From positions 1-39,191 of the forward strand of contig VSND01000041.1 in the NCBI GenBank assembly GCA_009774145.1: 39,191 nt of DNA, read 5' to 3'. Below the pieces are notes generated by a model, which was not told where the DNA came from, made no database searches, and saw only the letters and a list, made by a program, of their open reading frames with translations. Numbering within the stretch: the first letter of the stretch is position 1; every line of letters starts with the position of its first letter. This document shows positions 1 to 7,472 of this stretch, piece after piece. This stretch comes from Lachnospiraceae bacterium. Lineage in GTDB: Bacteria > Bacillota > Clostridia > Lachnospirales > Lachnospiraceae. A program made the translations under genes and the position numbers.

Positions 1-78
1 AAAATATACCACAGGCATATCATCTGATTCATATTCCATAAACAGCTGTATATACTCAATATTGCTTTCCATTGACAT
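1..78 (-). CDS. 5' end of an unidentified gene, cut by the window edge
   Basis: Only the first 26 codons are present, running off the left edge; they begin MSMESNIEYIQLFMEYESDD and have no stop. The start is chosen because GAGAGGTG lies directly upstream of the ATG at 78; a second in-frame ATG at 72 has no better site. A promoter-like pair lies about 30 bases further upstream. The fragment is acidic and too short to assign to a family. Confidence 0.5.
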   Translation of the reverse strand, partial: MSMESNIEYIQLFMEYESDDMPVVYF

Positions 79-104
79 GCACCTCTCTATCAAATCCTGA
101 TTAT

Positions 105-133
105 ATTTTACTATAGTTTGCCTGCTGCTGCAA
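105..133 (-). promoter_or_regulatory. Candidate promoter of the truncated left-edge gene
   Basis: TTGCAG and TAAAAT are separated by 17 bases on the minus strand, about 27 bases before the start codon at 78. The -35 match is moderate, so this is a plausible but unproven sigma-A promoter. Confidence 0.4.
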
Positions 134-196
134 TACATATTGAAAGAATGACTGTCAACGGGTGCAGGATTTTGCTGTCTTCTGGATACTTAACGC

Positions 197-225
197 TTGA
201 ATACCGGCACCGTTTCGTTTATGAT
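197..225 (+). promoter_or_regulatory. Candidate sigma-A promoter of the MBL-fold hydrolase
   Basis: TTGAAT, 17 bases, then TATGAT. Transcription would start near 232, leaving a leader of about 45 bases that carries the AGGAGG at 261-266. Confidence 0.6.
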
Positions 226-275
226 AGGACAGAAAACAAAAATCATTACAGAAATTTACCAGGAGGTACCAGAAG

Positions 276-1082
276 ATGGAAAATCTGATCGTCCTCGGCA
301 CGGGAAATGCCCAGGCTGTTCACTGTTACAATACATGCTTTGCCATGAAGAAAGGAGAGGAATATTTTCTAACTGACGCCGGCGGCGGAAACGGGATCCT
401 GCTGGCCCTGGAGAAGCAGAACATTCCTCTGGAGAAGATGCATCATATTTTCGTCACTCATGCCCACAATGACCATATTCTCGGCATGGTCTGGATCGTC
501 CGCATGATCGCCACCAGCATGAATAAAGGAAATTATGAGGGAGAGCTGCATATTTACTGCCATACGGAACTGGTGGATACCATCAAGACCCTTTCCTGCC
601 TGACCATCGGGAAAAAGTTTACAGCGCATTTTGACAGACGCATTCTGTTTCATGTTGTGGATCATGGAGAGGAACAGGAGATCCTCGGAGACCGTTTCAC
701 ATTTTTCAACATTGGTTCCACAAAGGAAAAACAGTTCGGCTACCGGATGCAGATGGACAACGGCATCGTTCTGGCCTTTCCGGGCGACGAGCCATATCAC
801 AAAGACCTGCTGCCCTGGGTAGAAGGCGCGCAGTGGCTGCTTCATGAGGCATTCTGCCTGTATGGACAGCGCGACATCTTCAAGCCCTACGAAAAGCATC
901 ACAGCACCGTCATGGACGCCTGTAAACTGGCGGAAGAGCTGCACATCCCCAATCTGGTACTGTGGCATACGGAGGACCGGGATCTCGCCCGCCGGAAGGC
1001 GACTTATACGGCGGAAGGACAGGCCTATTATCACGGAAATCTGTATGTACCGGACGACGGAGAAATACTGTCTTTTACATAG
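276..1082 (+). CDS. MBL-fold metallo-hydrolase (RNase Z-like)
   Basis: A 268-residue protein with the metallo-beta-lactamase metal motif HAHNDH at about residues 62-67 and an early glycine-rich LGTGNAQ typical of the RNase Z/arylsulfatase-like subgroup. Later candidate ligands are the Asp of FPGDEP, the HEAF segment and the His of VLWHTED near the C-terminus. The family uses a two-metal site to hydrolyse phosphodiesters or other esters. True RNase Z processes tRNA 3' ends, but the exosite arm is not obvious here, so the substrate is not assigned. There is no signal peptide or membrane segment, so it should be cytoplasmic. The start follows an AGGAGG with good spacing. It is a single-gene unit with its own promoter and a strong terminator. 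Confidence 0.85.
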   Translation: MENLIVLGTGNAQAVHCYNTCFAMKKGEEYFLTDAGGGNGILLALEKQNIPLEKMHHIFVTHAHNDHILGMVWIVRMIATSMNKGNYEGELHIYCHTELVDTIKTLSCLTIGKKFTAHFDRRILFHVVDHGEEQEILGDRFTFFNIGSTKEKQFGYRMQMDNGIVLAFPGDEPYHKDLLPWVEGAQWLLHEAFCLYGQRDIFKPYEKHHSTVMDACKLAEELHIPNLVLWHTEDRDLARRKATYTAEGQAYYHGNLYVPDDGEILSFT

Positions 1083-1108
1083 CCGCCGCAGGAAAACTGC
1101 CGCAGTCA

Positions 1109-1146
1109 AAAAAGCGATACCCGCGCCGGAGTATCGCTTTTTCTTC
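1109..1146. terminator. Bidirectional intrinsic terminator
   Basis: AAAAAGCGATAC pairs perfectly with GTATCGCTTTTT across a 10-base loop (arms 1109-1120 and 1131-1142). A-rich and T-rich flanks give a usable T-tract on both strands. It ends the MBL gene on plus and could also stop blaR1 read-through on minus. Confidence 0.85.
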
Positions 1147-1175
1147 TTGCCGGTCTGCCTGCTCTGCGGCGTCTT

Positions 1176-1268
1176 TCAGTCTGCAAACATCTCCTGTAAC
1201 CAGTCCGGATCCCAGGCAGTTTCCATATCCTCCCACAGACCGTCCTTTCAGTCGCCTTCGTCTGTATC
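1176..1268 (-). other. Possible decayed coding tail downstream of the first blaR1-like gene
   Basis: Just past the blaR1 stop, a different reading frame continues with protein-like composition: acidic DDTDEGD, a TGA, then an acidic, tryptophan-rich stretch containing ETAWDPDWLQEMFAD before a second TGA. Both parts share one frame, which is shifted relative to blaR1. It may be an older C-terminus lost by frameshift and nonsense mutation, or chance. The second part has an ATG behind GGGAGGAT but would encode only 16 residues. Confidence 0.25.
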
Positions 1269-1270
1269 AT

Positions 1271-3466
1271 CTATAGCCCCTGCAGGATCCGGGCCCGGGG
1301 ATTTTCTTCCCCTTCCCGCTTCAGCCTCTCATACCATTCCTGCTGTACCTGCTCATTCAGATAAGCCGAAAGAATGGCAAAAAAGCCAATGTCGCCGTCT
1401 TCATAAGCCCGGGATACAAGAGAACGGATCCATTCCTCCTTCAGATCACCGTTTTGGTACAGGCAGCCAAGAACAATGGACAGGACTGCTGCATTGTGAT
1501 CCTGATATGCCTTTTCCAGATACTCCTTCTGCCTGTCCGCAGACAGTTCTGAAACCATGACTGAAAAGTGTCCTATATCATCATCCTCATAATACGCTTC
1601 TGCCAGCCCCTCCACGTCATATCCCACCGCTTCCGCACTGCTGATGATGGGACGCCGAAGCCCGGACACCCGGCTGCCGGTTCTGCTCCTGAATTCTGAA
1701 AACTGTGTACAAAGCATTTTCAGAAAGTCTTCTTCCTCCATCAGGGCCCTGGCAGAATCCGCAAAGGATACATACAGCTTCTCTCCATTCTCCAGTGTAA
1801 TCTCCGTTCCTGCATACTTCTTCACTGCTTCCTCTGTCAGGTCATAACCCACATAAAACAGATACGGCGCCTGATAATACGCACTCTGATAATAGCTGCC
1901 GTCAAAATCACCATGTACGGGCAGCGCTCTTTTCTGCAGTTCCCCTGCCGTCTCCAGAATCAGCTTTGCGTCATTTTCCGACAGGATCCCCTTCTGCTGC
2001 ATCTTTCGGCAGATCTCTTCCGCCTCTTCCAGAATCCTGCTTCTGTCACTGGACAGTGTAACTGAAACCGATATTACTGCGGCTGCACTGCGTGCAGAGT
2101 CAGAGCGGGCCTGATGAACCACCATGATCATGGTACCGTCCACAGCGCCTGCCAACGGAACATCCTCTTCCGTCAGGCCGTCGCACAGGATATAGACCAC
2201 CTCATCCCTCTCTATCACATGGATACCATCCGTCAGCAGGAAATCATCCCCGCCGCTGGTAAAACGCAGTTCCTCCTTGCCGTCGGAAAACAGTCCTGCC
2301 TCTTCACAGTCAAAAGCAGACGTTTCCTCTTCTTTCGGCCCTGCATAAGCCCCCAGAACCGCCGCGCTTCCCAATACTCCCGCAGCCAGCGTCATCGACA
2401 GCGCTTTCATCCATCCGGTTCTCTTTCGGTACCCCATAACAGCCTCCAGTCTTCCCTTCAGCTGTTTCCCGCTTTCGTGCAGCGTCACCGCCCCTGCATG
2501 ATATCTCCAGACACTGCCGGATTCTGCTGCATGGAGCAGAGTGTCTCCATACGCTCTTTTTTCATCGGCTGTAAACTCTGCGACGACTGCTTCGTCGCAG
2601 GCAAACTCGCAGGCACGGTCTGTTTCCCGTCCCAGAAGCCGGACAAAAGGGTTAAACCAGTGCAGACAGATGACAAACTGCACCAGCCATTTGTAACAGA
2701 CATCCAGCCTGCGGTAATGAGTCAGTTCATGGAACGCCGTATAACGAAAATCCTTCTCTGAAAGCTCTGCCGACGGAAGGATCACCATGGGACGGATGAA
2801 GCCCGCCAGCAGAGGAGAAGATGCCAGACCATTGATCCGAAGTTCAACCGTCCTTTTAATCCCCATCTCTTCCACAATTCTGCCGAACCGCTCCAGAAGT
2901 TCCAGATCGGCAGGCTCGCTCCCTGCACGCATACGCCGGATAAAACGCTGATAGATTATGATCTTTCGGATCAGCAGGGCGGCTGCCGTAATCAGCCAGA
3001 GAATGCCCGCGGCAGTCCCTTCTGCGCCGTTTTGTTCTGCTTTCCCGGAATCGGACAAACGTTCCTCATGGTCTGACGCTGCAGCGCTTCTTCCGGCATC
3101 TTCCGGCTGCAAAACGGATGTGATGTCTCTCTCCTGTGAAATATCCACAGACTCCTGCAGCCGGCCGACGTCCTGCTCCGTCCCGGCAGACAGATTCTCC
3201 TGCCCGGCATGCGGTTCTTCCTCGGCAGGCAGGCTCTCCTGCCCGGCAGACTGCTCCAGCTCTGCAAAAACGCTGCCGGTCAGATTCAGTTCCCCGGAAA
3301 ACGGTATCAGCAGCCGCGCCACAACAGCCAGCCATATATAATACTGCCAGCCTCTGCTCAGCTTTCTCTGAAAGATCCGGCAGAACAGAAGAAGCATCCC
3401 CATCAGCACCGTGCCGGACAGAGACAGCGACAGGATTACTTTCCAGACTTCACTCATTCGGCTCAC
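1271..3466 (-). CDS. BlaR1-type M56 membrane metallopeptidase sensor
   Basis: A 731-residue signal-transducing peptidase of the BlaR1/MecR1 kind. In this family a membrane zinc protease responds to an outside signal and causes its partner repressor to be inactivated. N-terminal hydrophobic helices are followed by a charged segment with short AGQE(S/N)L repeats (about residues 73-95), another membrane helix, then the zinc site HELTH at residues 246-250 and the downstream ACDEAV motif. A membrane helix near residue 360 leads to a large C-terminal domain that is not a penicillin-binding domain. Its end contains three related helical segments of about 30 residues starting AYYEDDDI, AYQDHNAA and AYEDGDI. 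The ligand is therefore unlikely to be a beta-lactam sensed in the classical way (inference). Translation may start at GTG 3466 behind GGAGAAGG, or at ATG 3457, which overlaps the BlaI-like stop by 8 bases. It forms an operon with that repressor. Confidence 0.85.
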   Translation of the reverse strand: MSRMSEVWKVILSLSLSGTVLMGMLLLFCRIFQRKLSRGWQYYIWLAVVARLLIPFSGELNLTGSVFAELEQSAGQESLPAEEEPHAGQENLSAGTEQDVGRLQESVDISQERDITSVLQPEDAGRSAAASDHEERLSDSGKAEQNGAEGTAAGILWLITAAALLIRKIIIYQRFIRRMRAGSEPADLELLERFGRIVEEMGIKRTVELRINGLASSPLLAGFIRPMVILPSAELSEKDFRYTAFHELTHYRRLDVCYKWLVQFVICLHWFNPFVRLLGRETDRACEFACDEAVVAEFTADEKRAYGDTLLHAAESGSVWRYHAGAVTLHESGKQLKGRLEAVMGYRKRTGWMKALSMTLAAGVLGSAAVLGAYAGPKEEETSAFDCEEAGLFSDGKEELRFTSGGDDFLLTDGIHVIERDEVVYILCDGLTEEDVPLAGAVDGTMIMVVHQARSDSARSAAAVISVSVTLSSDRSRILEEAEEICRKMQQKGILSENDAKLILETAGELQKRALPVHGDFDGSYYQSAYYQAPYLFYVGYDLTEEAVKKYAGTEITLENGEKLYVSFADSARALMEEEDFLKMLCTQFSEFRSRTGSRVSGLRRPIISSAEAVGYDVEGLAEAYYEDDDIGHFSVMVSELSADRQKEYLEKAYQDHNAAVLSIVLGCLYQNGDLKEEWIRSLVSRAYEDGDIGFFAILSAYLNEQVQQEWYERLKREGEENPRARILQGL

Positions 3467-3830
3467 CCGCCTTCTCCCAGAATGCCTTCAGCTCCTCATA
3501 ATCCTCTTCTGTCAGATGATCCGTCCGGATCAGTGCGGACACCAGCCCTTTCACGTCTCCTTCATAGATCTTATTCACAAACTGTTCGGTCTGCGTGATC
3601 CGATATTCCCCCTCGGACACCAGCGCCGTATACTGATTCCGCCGCCCAATCTTGCTGGTCTTCAGATATCCTTTATCAACCAGCCTGGCCAGAAGGGTGA
3701 TGATCGTATTCTTCGTCCAGTTCATGCCTTTTGCGGACAGGGCTTCTGCGATTTCGGCGTACCGTGCCGTCCCGCCGTTTCCCCATATCATCTTCATAAG
3801 TTCCCGCTCGTAATCTGATACCTGCTGCAT
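3450..3830 (-). CDS. BlaI/MecI/CopY-family transcriptional repressor
   Basis: A 126-residue winged-helix repressor starting MQQVSDYERELMK. Canonical features are the SDYERELMKMIW start, the recognition-helix region KNTIITLLARLVDKGYL and the acidic C-terminal dimerisation/cleavage part ending EELKAFWEKAG. The start at 3830 is preferred over upstream in-frame ATGs because AAAGGAGAG precedes it at good spacing and homologues begin here. It is first in an operon with the M56 sensor, the usual repressor-sensor partnership. A long dyad overlaps the promoter upstream, so autorepression is expected. Confidence 0.9.
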   Translation of the reverse strand: MQQVSDYERELMKMIWGNGGTARYAEIAEALSAKGMNWTKNTIITLLARLVDKGYLKTSKIGRRNQYTALVSEGEYRITQTEQFVNKIYEGDVKGLVSALIRTDHLTEEDYEELKAFWEKAGEPNE

Positions 3831-3920
3831 CGTATCTCTCCTTTCATACCAGTGAGCATGTTCATATGCCATTTTCCTGTCACACCTGCCTGCGGGCCGC
3901 CTTCTCTTCACCAAAAAAAC

Positions 3921-3968
3921 AAGCGTACAAAGTGTTATCCTGTTTTTAAGATAACACTTTGTACGCTT
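3921..3968. promoter_or_regulatory. Long perfect dyad: candidate BlaI-type operator, also a potential cysK terminator
   Basis: Two perfect 19-base inverted arms (3921-3939 and 3950-3968) are separated by 10 bases. Each arm holds a TACA/TGTA core of the type BlaI-family repressors recognise. Read on the minus strand the dyad is followed by GTTTTTTT, so the same sequence could also terminate cysK transcription arriving from upstream. A dual operator/terminator role is an inference from these overlapping signals. Confidence 0.65.
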
Positions 3969-3976
3969 ATTGTCAA
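3948..3976 (-). promoter_or_regulatory. Promoter of the first blaI-blaR1-like operon
   Basis: TTGACA (3976-3971), 17 bases, then TATCTT (3953-3948) on the minus strand. The spacer and -10 box fall inside one arm of the 48-bp dyad, so repressor binding would block polymerase. Confidence 0.75.
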
Positions 3977-4032
3977 TACCAAAAGTACAGCTTTTTCCTC
4001 TGCTGCCGGGAAGCAGTTCGCAACAATATCTG

Positions 4033-4965
4033 TCACTCTACAAACAGCGGGGTCGAATAATAACGGTCTCCGCTGTCCGGAAGAAGCGTTACGATCGTCT
4101 TTCCCCTATTTTCCGGGCGTTTTGCCAGCTGAATCGCCGCATGAAGGGCGGCGCCGGAAGAAATGCCGGTCAAAACACCTTCTGCTCTGGCCAGGAGTTT
4201 CGACGCAGCAAAGGCATCTTCGTTCTGTACGGTAATGATCTCATCATAGATCTCAGTATTCAACACCTCCGGTACAAATCCTGCGCCGATTCCCTGTATC
4301 TTATGAGCCCCGCTCCTGCCTTCCGAGAGAACCGGAGAGTCTGCAGGCTCCATGGCAACCACCTTCACATCCGGCTTCCGGGATTTCAGATATTCGCCCA
4401 CACCGGTCAGTGTTCCGCCAGTACCGACGCCTGCAACAAAAAGGTCCACTTCCCCGCTGGTATCCTGCCAGATCTCCGGACCGGTTGTTCTTCTGTGCAT
4501 GGCGGGATTTGCCGGATTGACAAACTGTCCTGCAAGAAAACTGTCCGGAATCTCCTCTGCCAGTTCCTCAGCCTTTGCAATCGCTCCTTTCATGCCCTTT
4601 GCGCCGTCCGTCAGCACCAGCTCCGCCCCGTATGCCTTCAATATATTTCTGCGTTCCACGCTCATGGTCTCCGGCATGGTCAGAATCAGGCGGTATCCCC
4701 TGGAAGCTGCAATGGACGCCAGCCCGATTCCGGTATTCCCGGAAGTCGGCTCAATGATGACGGAACTTTTCTTCAGAATCCCCTTTTGCTCCGCATCCTC
4801 AATCATGGATTTTGCCACTCTGTCCTTGACGCTGCCCGCCGGATTAAAATATTCAAGCTTCACCAGCACTCTGGCTTCCAGCCCCAGCTTCCGTTCCACA
4901 TTCGTGACCTCCAGCAGCGGCGTGTTGCCGATCATCTCTGAAGCGCTCCTGTATATCTGTCCCAT
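4033..4965 (-). CDS. cysK: Cysteine synthase A (O-acetylserine sulfhydrylase)
   Basis: A 310-residue PLP enzyme that makes L-cysteine from O-acetylserine and sulfide, the last step of cysteine synthesis. The PLP lysine is Lys47 in NPAGSVKDR; the substrate loop is PTSGNTGIG; the phosphate-binding GTGGT loop sits in VGTGGTLTG; the C-terminal GISSGAA and LLPDSGDRYYS motifs are CysK-typical. Length matches the family. The start follows AGGAGGAAGAGA. It is transcribed alone from a near-consensus promoter, and a CCTA-N9-TAGG dyad in the leader suggests control by an Rrf2-type repressor such as CymR (inference). Confidence 0.96.
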   Translation of the reverse strand: MGQIYRSASEMIGNTPLLEVTNVERKLGLEARVLVKLEYFNPAGSVKDRVAKSMIEDAEQKGILKKSSVIIEPTSGNTGIGLASIAASRGYRLILTMPETMSVERRNILKAYGAELVLTDGAKGMKGAIAKAEELAEEIPDSFLAGQFVNPANPAMHRRTTGPEIWQDTSGEVDLFVAGVGTGGTLTGVGEYLKSRKPDVKVVAMEPADSPVLSEGRSGAHKIQGIGAGFVPEVLNTEIYDEIITVQNEDAFAASKLLARAEGVLTGISSGAALHAAIQLAKRPENRGKTIVTLLPDSGDRYYSTPLFVE

Positions 4966-4984
4966 TTCTCTTCCTCCTATTTTT

Positions 4985-5001
4985 CCTATTTGTTTACTAG
5001 G
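4985..5001. promoter_or_regulatory. CCTA-N9-TAGG dyad in the cysK leader
   Basis: CCTA and TAGG half-sites are separated by nine bases between the cysK transcription start (about 5010) and its ribosome binding site. Placement just downstream of +1 fits a repressor. Rrf2-family regulators of cysteine and Fe-S genes recognise AT-rich dyads of this general look, but the identity is a guess. Confidence 0.4.
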
Positions 5002-5016
5002 TTTTCTGTTAATGAG

Positions 5017-5045
5017 ATTATATTCCCTGTTTTACAGTTTGTCAA
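5017..5045 (-). promoter_or_regulatory. Consensus sigma-A promoter of cysK
   Basis: TTGACA (5045-5040), exactly 17 bases, then TATAAT (5022-5017): a perfect match to both boxes. It predicts strong basal transcription that needs a repressor or other control. Confidence 0.9.
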
Positions 5046-5110
5046 CCAGAATTCTTCCGTATTTTTTCATAGAAATATGCACCATTACTGTTCAAATCCT
5101 GCCAGCGTTC

Positions 5111-5344
5111 CGCCTGTGATGGGCATATGTTCCAGAAAGACCCATGGAAGGGCGCCGGTCCTCAGGCGCGGTCTTTTCGCGCCTGAGGACCGCTGCTGCC
5201 TTTGCGGTAAGGAGGGACCCACGAAATGGGAGGATTCCTTATCGCCGTCATTAAACGCAGGCGGGATTTGCGATGAGGGGGGACCCACGCAGTGGGGAGA
5301 GTCCTGATCGCCGGTCTGGAAGGAACATATGCCCATAACAGGCG
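5111..5344. repeat. 234-bp element with 23-bp terminal inverted repeats (MITE-like or structured extragenic repeat)
   Basis: The ends are inverted copies: 5111-5133 and 5322-5344 match at 22 of 23 positions around GGGCATATGTTCC. Inside lies a perfect 15-bp GC-rich hairpin (5156-5192) and two direct copies of a 34-base unit beginning GGGACCCACG (5214-5247 and 5280-5313, 28/34 identical, 66-base period), each able to form a small CCCA...TGGG hairpin. Open frames crossing it are made of the repeat and look spurious. Part of it (5130-5154) recurs near 9.47 kb. No transposase lies inside, so a non-autonomous element or structured repeat is likely. The rest of the 4966-5390 gap is the cysK control region and about 45 unremarkable bases beside the symporter gene. 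Confidence 0.7.
5156..5192. repeat. Perfect GC-rich hairpin inside the 234-bp element
   Basis: CGGTCCTCAGGCGCG (5156-5170) pairs without mismatch with 5178-5192 across a 7-base loop. No T-tract follows on either strand, so it is not a standard terminator; it is probably structural to the repeat. Confidence 0.75.
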
Positions 5345-5390
5345 TCCGGGACAGCAAATGAGTGAGCAGTAACCGTGCACCAAAAACAGC

Positions 5391-6803
5391 TTACAACATT
5401 CTTTTTTTCTCCAGATACGCCTTCGTCATCTGCACAACTTCCCCGCTCAGCAGTGTCACTGCGATCAGGTTCGGTACCGACATAAAACCATTCAGGGTAT
5501 CCGCGATATCCCACACAAGGGACAGAGAACCGGTACATCCTGCAAAGATCACGCATACGAAAAATACTTTATACGGAAGGATTCCCCGGATTCCGAACAG
5601 ATACTCCACGGCCCGCTCTCCATAATAGGACCAGCCCAGAATGGTAGAAAACGCAAACATCATAATGGCAATCGCAACGAATTTATCTCCGTGAGGAATG
5701 ACAGTTGCAAATGCATTGGCTGTCAGCGCTGCGCCGGATACGACGGCGTCCTCTCCTCCTGCAGCAATTGCCGTCAGATACGCATCCATATCATAGACTC
5801 CGGAGGTAAGAATGGTCAGGCAGGTAATCGTACAGACCACGATCGTATCTGCAAATACCTCAAATACGCCCCACATTCCCTGGATGACCGGCTCCTCCAC
5901 ATCCGATGCGGAATGCACCATAACCGAAGAACCAAGACCTGCTTCATTTGAAAACACGCCTCTGGAAATTCCGCGCTTCATTGCAGTTGCAATCCCATAC
6001 CCCAGTACGCCGCTTCCTGCCGCCTGAAAATGAAATGCTTCACGGAAGATCAGTGCGAACGCCTGCGGCACCGCTCCCAGATTCCTTCCTATTACAACCA
6101 GCCCTCCTGCAATATAAAATACCGCCATGAACGGCACCACCTTCTCGGTCACAGATGCGATTCTCTTAATTCCGCCCACGATCACCAGCGCCACAAAGAT
6201 CATGACAGCGATCGCCGTCACCCACGCCGGTACGCCAAAGGAAGATTCCAGCCCGCTTGCTATGGAATTTGCCTGCGTCATGTTGCCGATCCCGAAAGAA
6301 GCCAGAAAACAGAAGACAGAGAAAATAACCGCCAGCCATCTGCAGTGCAGTCCCCGTTCTATGTAGATCATGGCTCCGCCGATCCAGTCTCCCTTCTCAT
6401 TTCGATACCGGTATTTGATACCCAGCGTATTCTCTGCATAATTGGTCATCATTCCCAGAAATGCGGACAGCCACATCCAGAAGACGGCGCCCGGACCCCC
6501 AAGGGCAATTGCAGTCGCTACCCCGGCTATATTTCCGGTACCGATCGTCGCAGCCAGCGCCGTGCACAGGGACTGAAACTGGGAGATAGAATGCCTGTCA
6601 TCGGTCTTCAGCACCCTGCGGTCTTTAAAAACACTCAGAAGCGTTACTTCCATCCACTGCCGGATCTGTGTGATCTGAAAGAACCCTGTCCGTATGGTAA
6701 ACATGCCTCCCACCAGCAGGAAGAAGACCAGCATATACGGCCCCCATATAAATCCATTCAAAATCCCGTTCACTTTTTCAATCCTGTTCAGAATATTCTC
6801 CAT
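5391..6803 (-). CDS. Sodium:alanine/glycine symporter (AGCS family)
   Basis: A 470-residue polytopic membrane protein of the AGCS (AlsT/DagA-like) family, which imports alanine, glycine or related amino acids with sodium. Family features are the N-terminal GFIWGPYMLVF helix, TGFFQ and QSLCTALAATIGTGNIAGVA (the conserved sodium/substrate segment), and the FSNEAGLGSS motif with its conserved Asn-Glu-Ala. Hydrophobic helices run through the protein, with a short basic tail ending KKRML. The start follows GGAGGAAAC. The Lrp-type regulator lies 48 bases upstream on the same strand, so the two are probably one operon, with the regulator responding to the transported amino acid (inference). Confidence 0.93.
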   Translation of the reverse strand: MENILNRIEKVNGILNGFIWGPYMLVFFLLVGGMFTIRTGFFQITQIRQWMEVTLLSVFKDRRVLKTDDRHSISQFQSLCTALAATIGTGNIAGVATAIALGGPGAVFWMWLSAFLGMMTNYAENTLGIKYRYRNEKGDWIGGAMIYIERGLHCRWLAVIFSVFCFLASFGIGNMTQANSIASGLESSFGVPAWVTAIAVMIFVALVIVGGIKRIASVTEKVVPFMAVFYIAGGLVVIGRNLGAVPQAFALIFREAFHFQAAGSGVLGYGIATAMKRGISRGVFSNEAGLGSSVMVHSASDVEEPVIQGMWGVFEVFADTIVVCTITCLTILTSGVYDMDAYLTAIAAGGEDAVVSGAALTANAFATVIPHGDKFVAIAIMMFAFSTILGWSYYGERAVEYLFGIRGILPYKVFFVCVIFAGCTGSLSLVWDIADTLNGFMSVPNLIAVTLLSGEVVQMTKAYLEKKRML

Positions 6804-6851
6804 TACACGTTTCCTCCATCTGTGCGGTTTTCTCTGTCTCTCTCCTATAAT

Positions 6852-7301
6852 CTATGTCTCTGTCACAGCAGTCAGTCCGCTTTTTATCTGTTTCAGCACA
6901 AAATAAGTCTTTGTACCGGACACCCCTTTGATGCTCTTGATCATCCGGTGAAGCTGCTCCAGCGTCTCCGAAGACCTGGTCTGTATCTTCAGCATAAAAT
7001 CATAATCTCCGGTCAGGTAATCACATGACACGATATGGTCATTCTCCCGCATGGCCTTTGTAAAACCTTCATAGTACCCCGGATGCTCCAGAGACACCTC
7101 CATCAGCGCCGTAACCTCATTCCCCATCTTGCGCTGGTCCGTCACTATGGTATACTGGCGGATGATACCGTTTCGTTCCAGCTTGCGAATTCTCTCAATA
7201 ACTGCCGCAATCGACAGATGCACCGTACGGCTGATCTCTGTTGCCGACTGTCTGGAATTCTCGCTGAGACATTTCAGGATGCTCCGATCCATACTGTCCA
7301 T
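6852..7301 (-). CDS. Lrp/AsnC-family transcriptional regulator
   Basis: A 149-residue regulator. The N-terminal helix-turn-helix spans about residues 4-60 (MDRSILKCLSENSRQSATEI then IERIRKLERNGIIRQYT), followed by the RAM/AsnC ligand-binding domain, with GDYDFMLKI near its middle. The start at 7301 is chosen because AAGGAGGAAGC precedes it; upstream in-frame ATGs lack a site and would add a tail unusual for the family. It lies directly upstream of the AGCS symporter and likely controls it in response to an amino acid. The leader carries a terminator-like hairpin. Confidence 0.92.
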   Translation of the reverse strand: MDSMDRSILKCLSENSRQSATEISRTVHLSIAAVIERIRKLERNGIIRQYTIVTDQRKMGNEVTALMEVSLEHPGYYEGFTKAMRENDHIVSCDYLTGDYDFMLKIQTRSSETLEQLHRMIKSIKGVSGTKTYFVLKQIKSGLTAVTET

Positions 7302-7327
7302 CCTGCTTCCTCCTTTCAGAAATTCAA

Positions 7328-7363
7328 AAAGGGCATGGAAAACCAGTCTTTTCCATGCCCTTT
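7328..7363 (-). terminator. Terminator-like hairpin before the Lrp-type gene
   Basis: A perfect 15-bp stem, AAAGGGCATGGAAAA with its complement, 6-base loop, followed on the minus strand by TTTTG. It lies 110 bases past the glmS stop and 27 bases before the Lrp-type start. It may end glmS transcripts, or, if the promoter at 7389-7417 is used, act as an attenuator in the lrp leader. The + strand also has a T-rich stretch downstream. Confidence 0.75.
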
Positions 7364-7388
7364 CATGTACATTTTTTATTTTTTCTTG

Positions 7389-7417
7389 AGTATACAATAA
7401 TTTTTACGGCAGTACAA
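7389..7417 (-). promoter_or_regulatory. Candidate promoter of the lrp-symporter operon
   Basis: TTGTAC, 17 bases, TATACT. The -10 box is good and the -35 box weak. A start near 7382 would put the 15-bp hairpin wholly inside the leader. Confidence 0.45.
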
Positions 7418-7472
7418 TGTCACTTTTTCACAATATTCCCCGGATTTTCCATGGATTTACTGGTAAAATCCT

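Noticed and set aside
2114..2761. Long plus-strand frames opposite the first blaR1-like gene
   Set aside because: They are antisense to a well-supported M56 gene, and no family motif or ribosome site is present.
5085..5383. Overlapping minus-strand open frames of 73-101 codons
   Set aside because: They are translations of the 234-bp repeat (recurring SPHCVGP and SSHFVGP), lack ribosome sites and overlap each other.
6030..7028. 332-codon plus-strand frame opposite the symporter and Lrp genes
   Set aside because: It crosses two recognised minus-strand genes and has low-complexity His/Arg/Cys-rich sequence typical of antisense frames.
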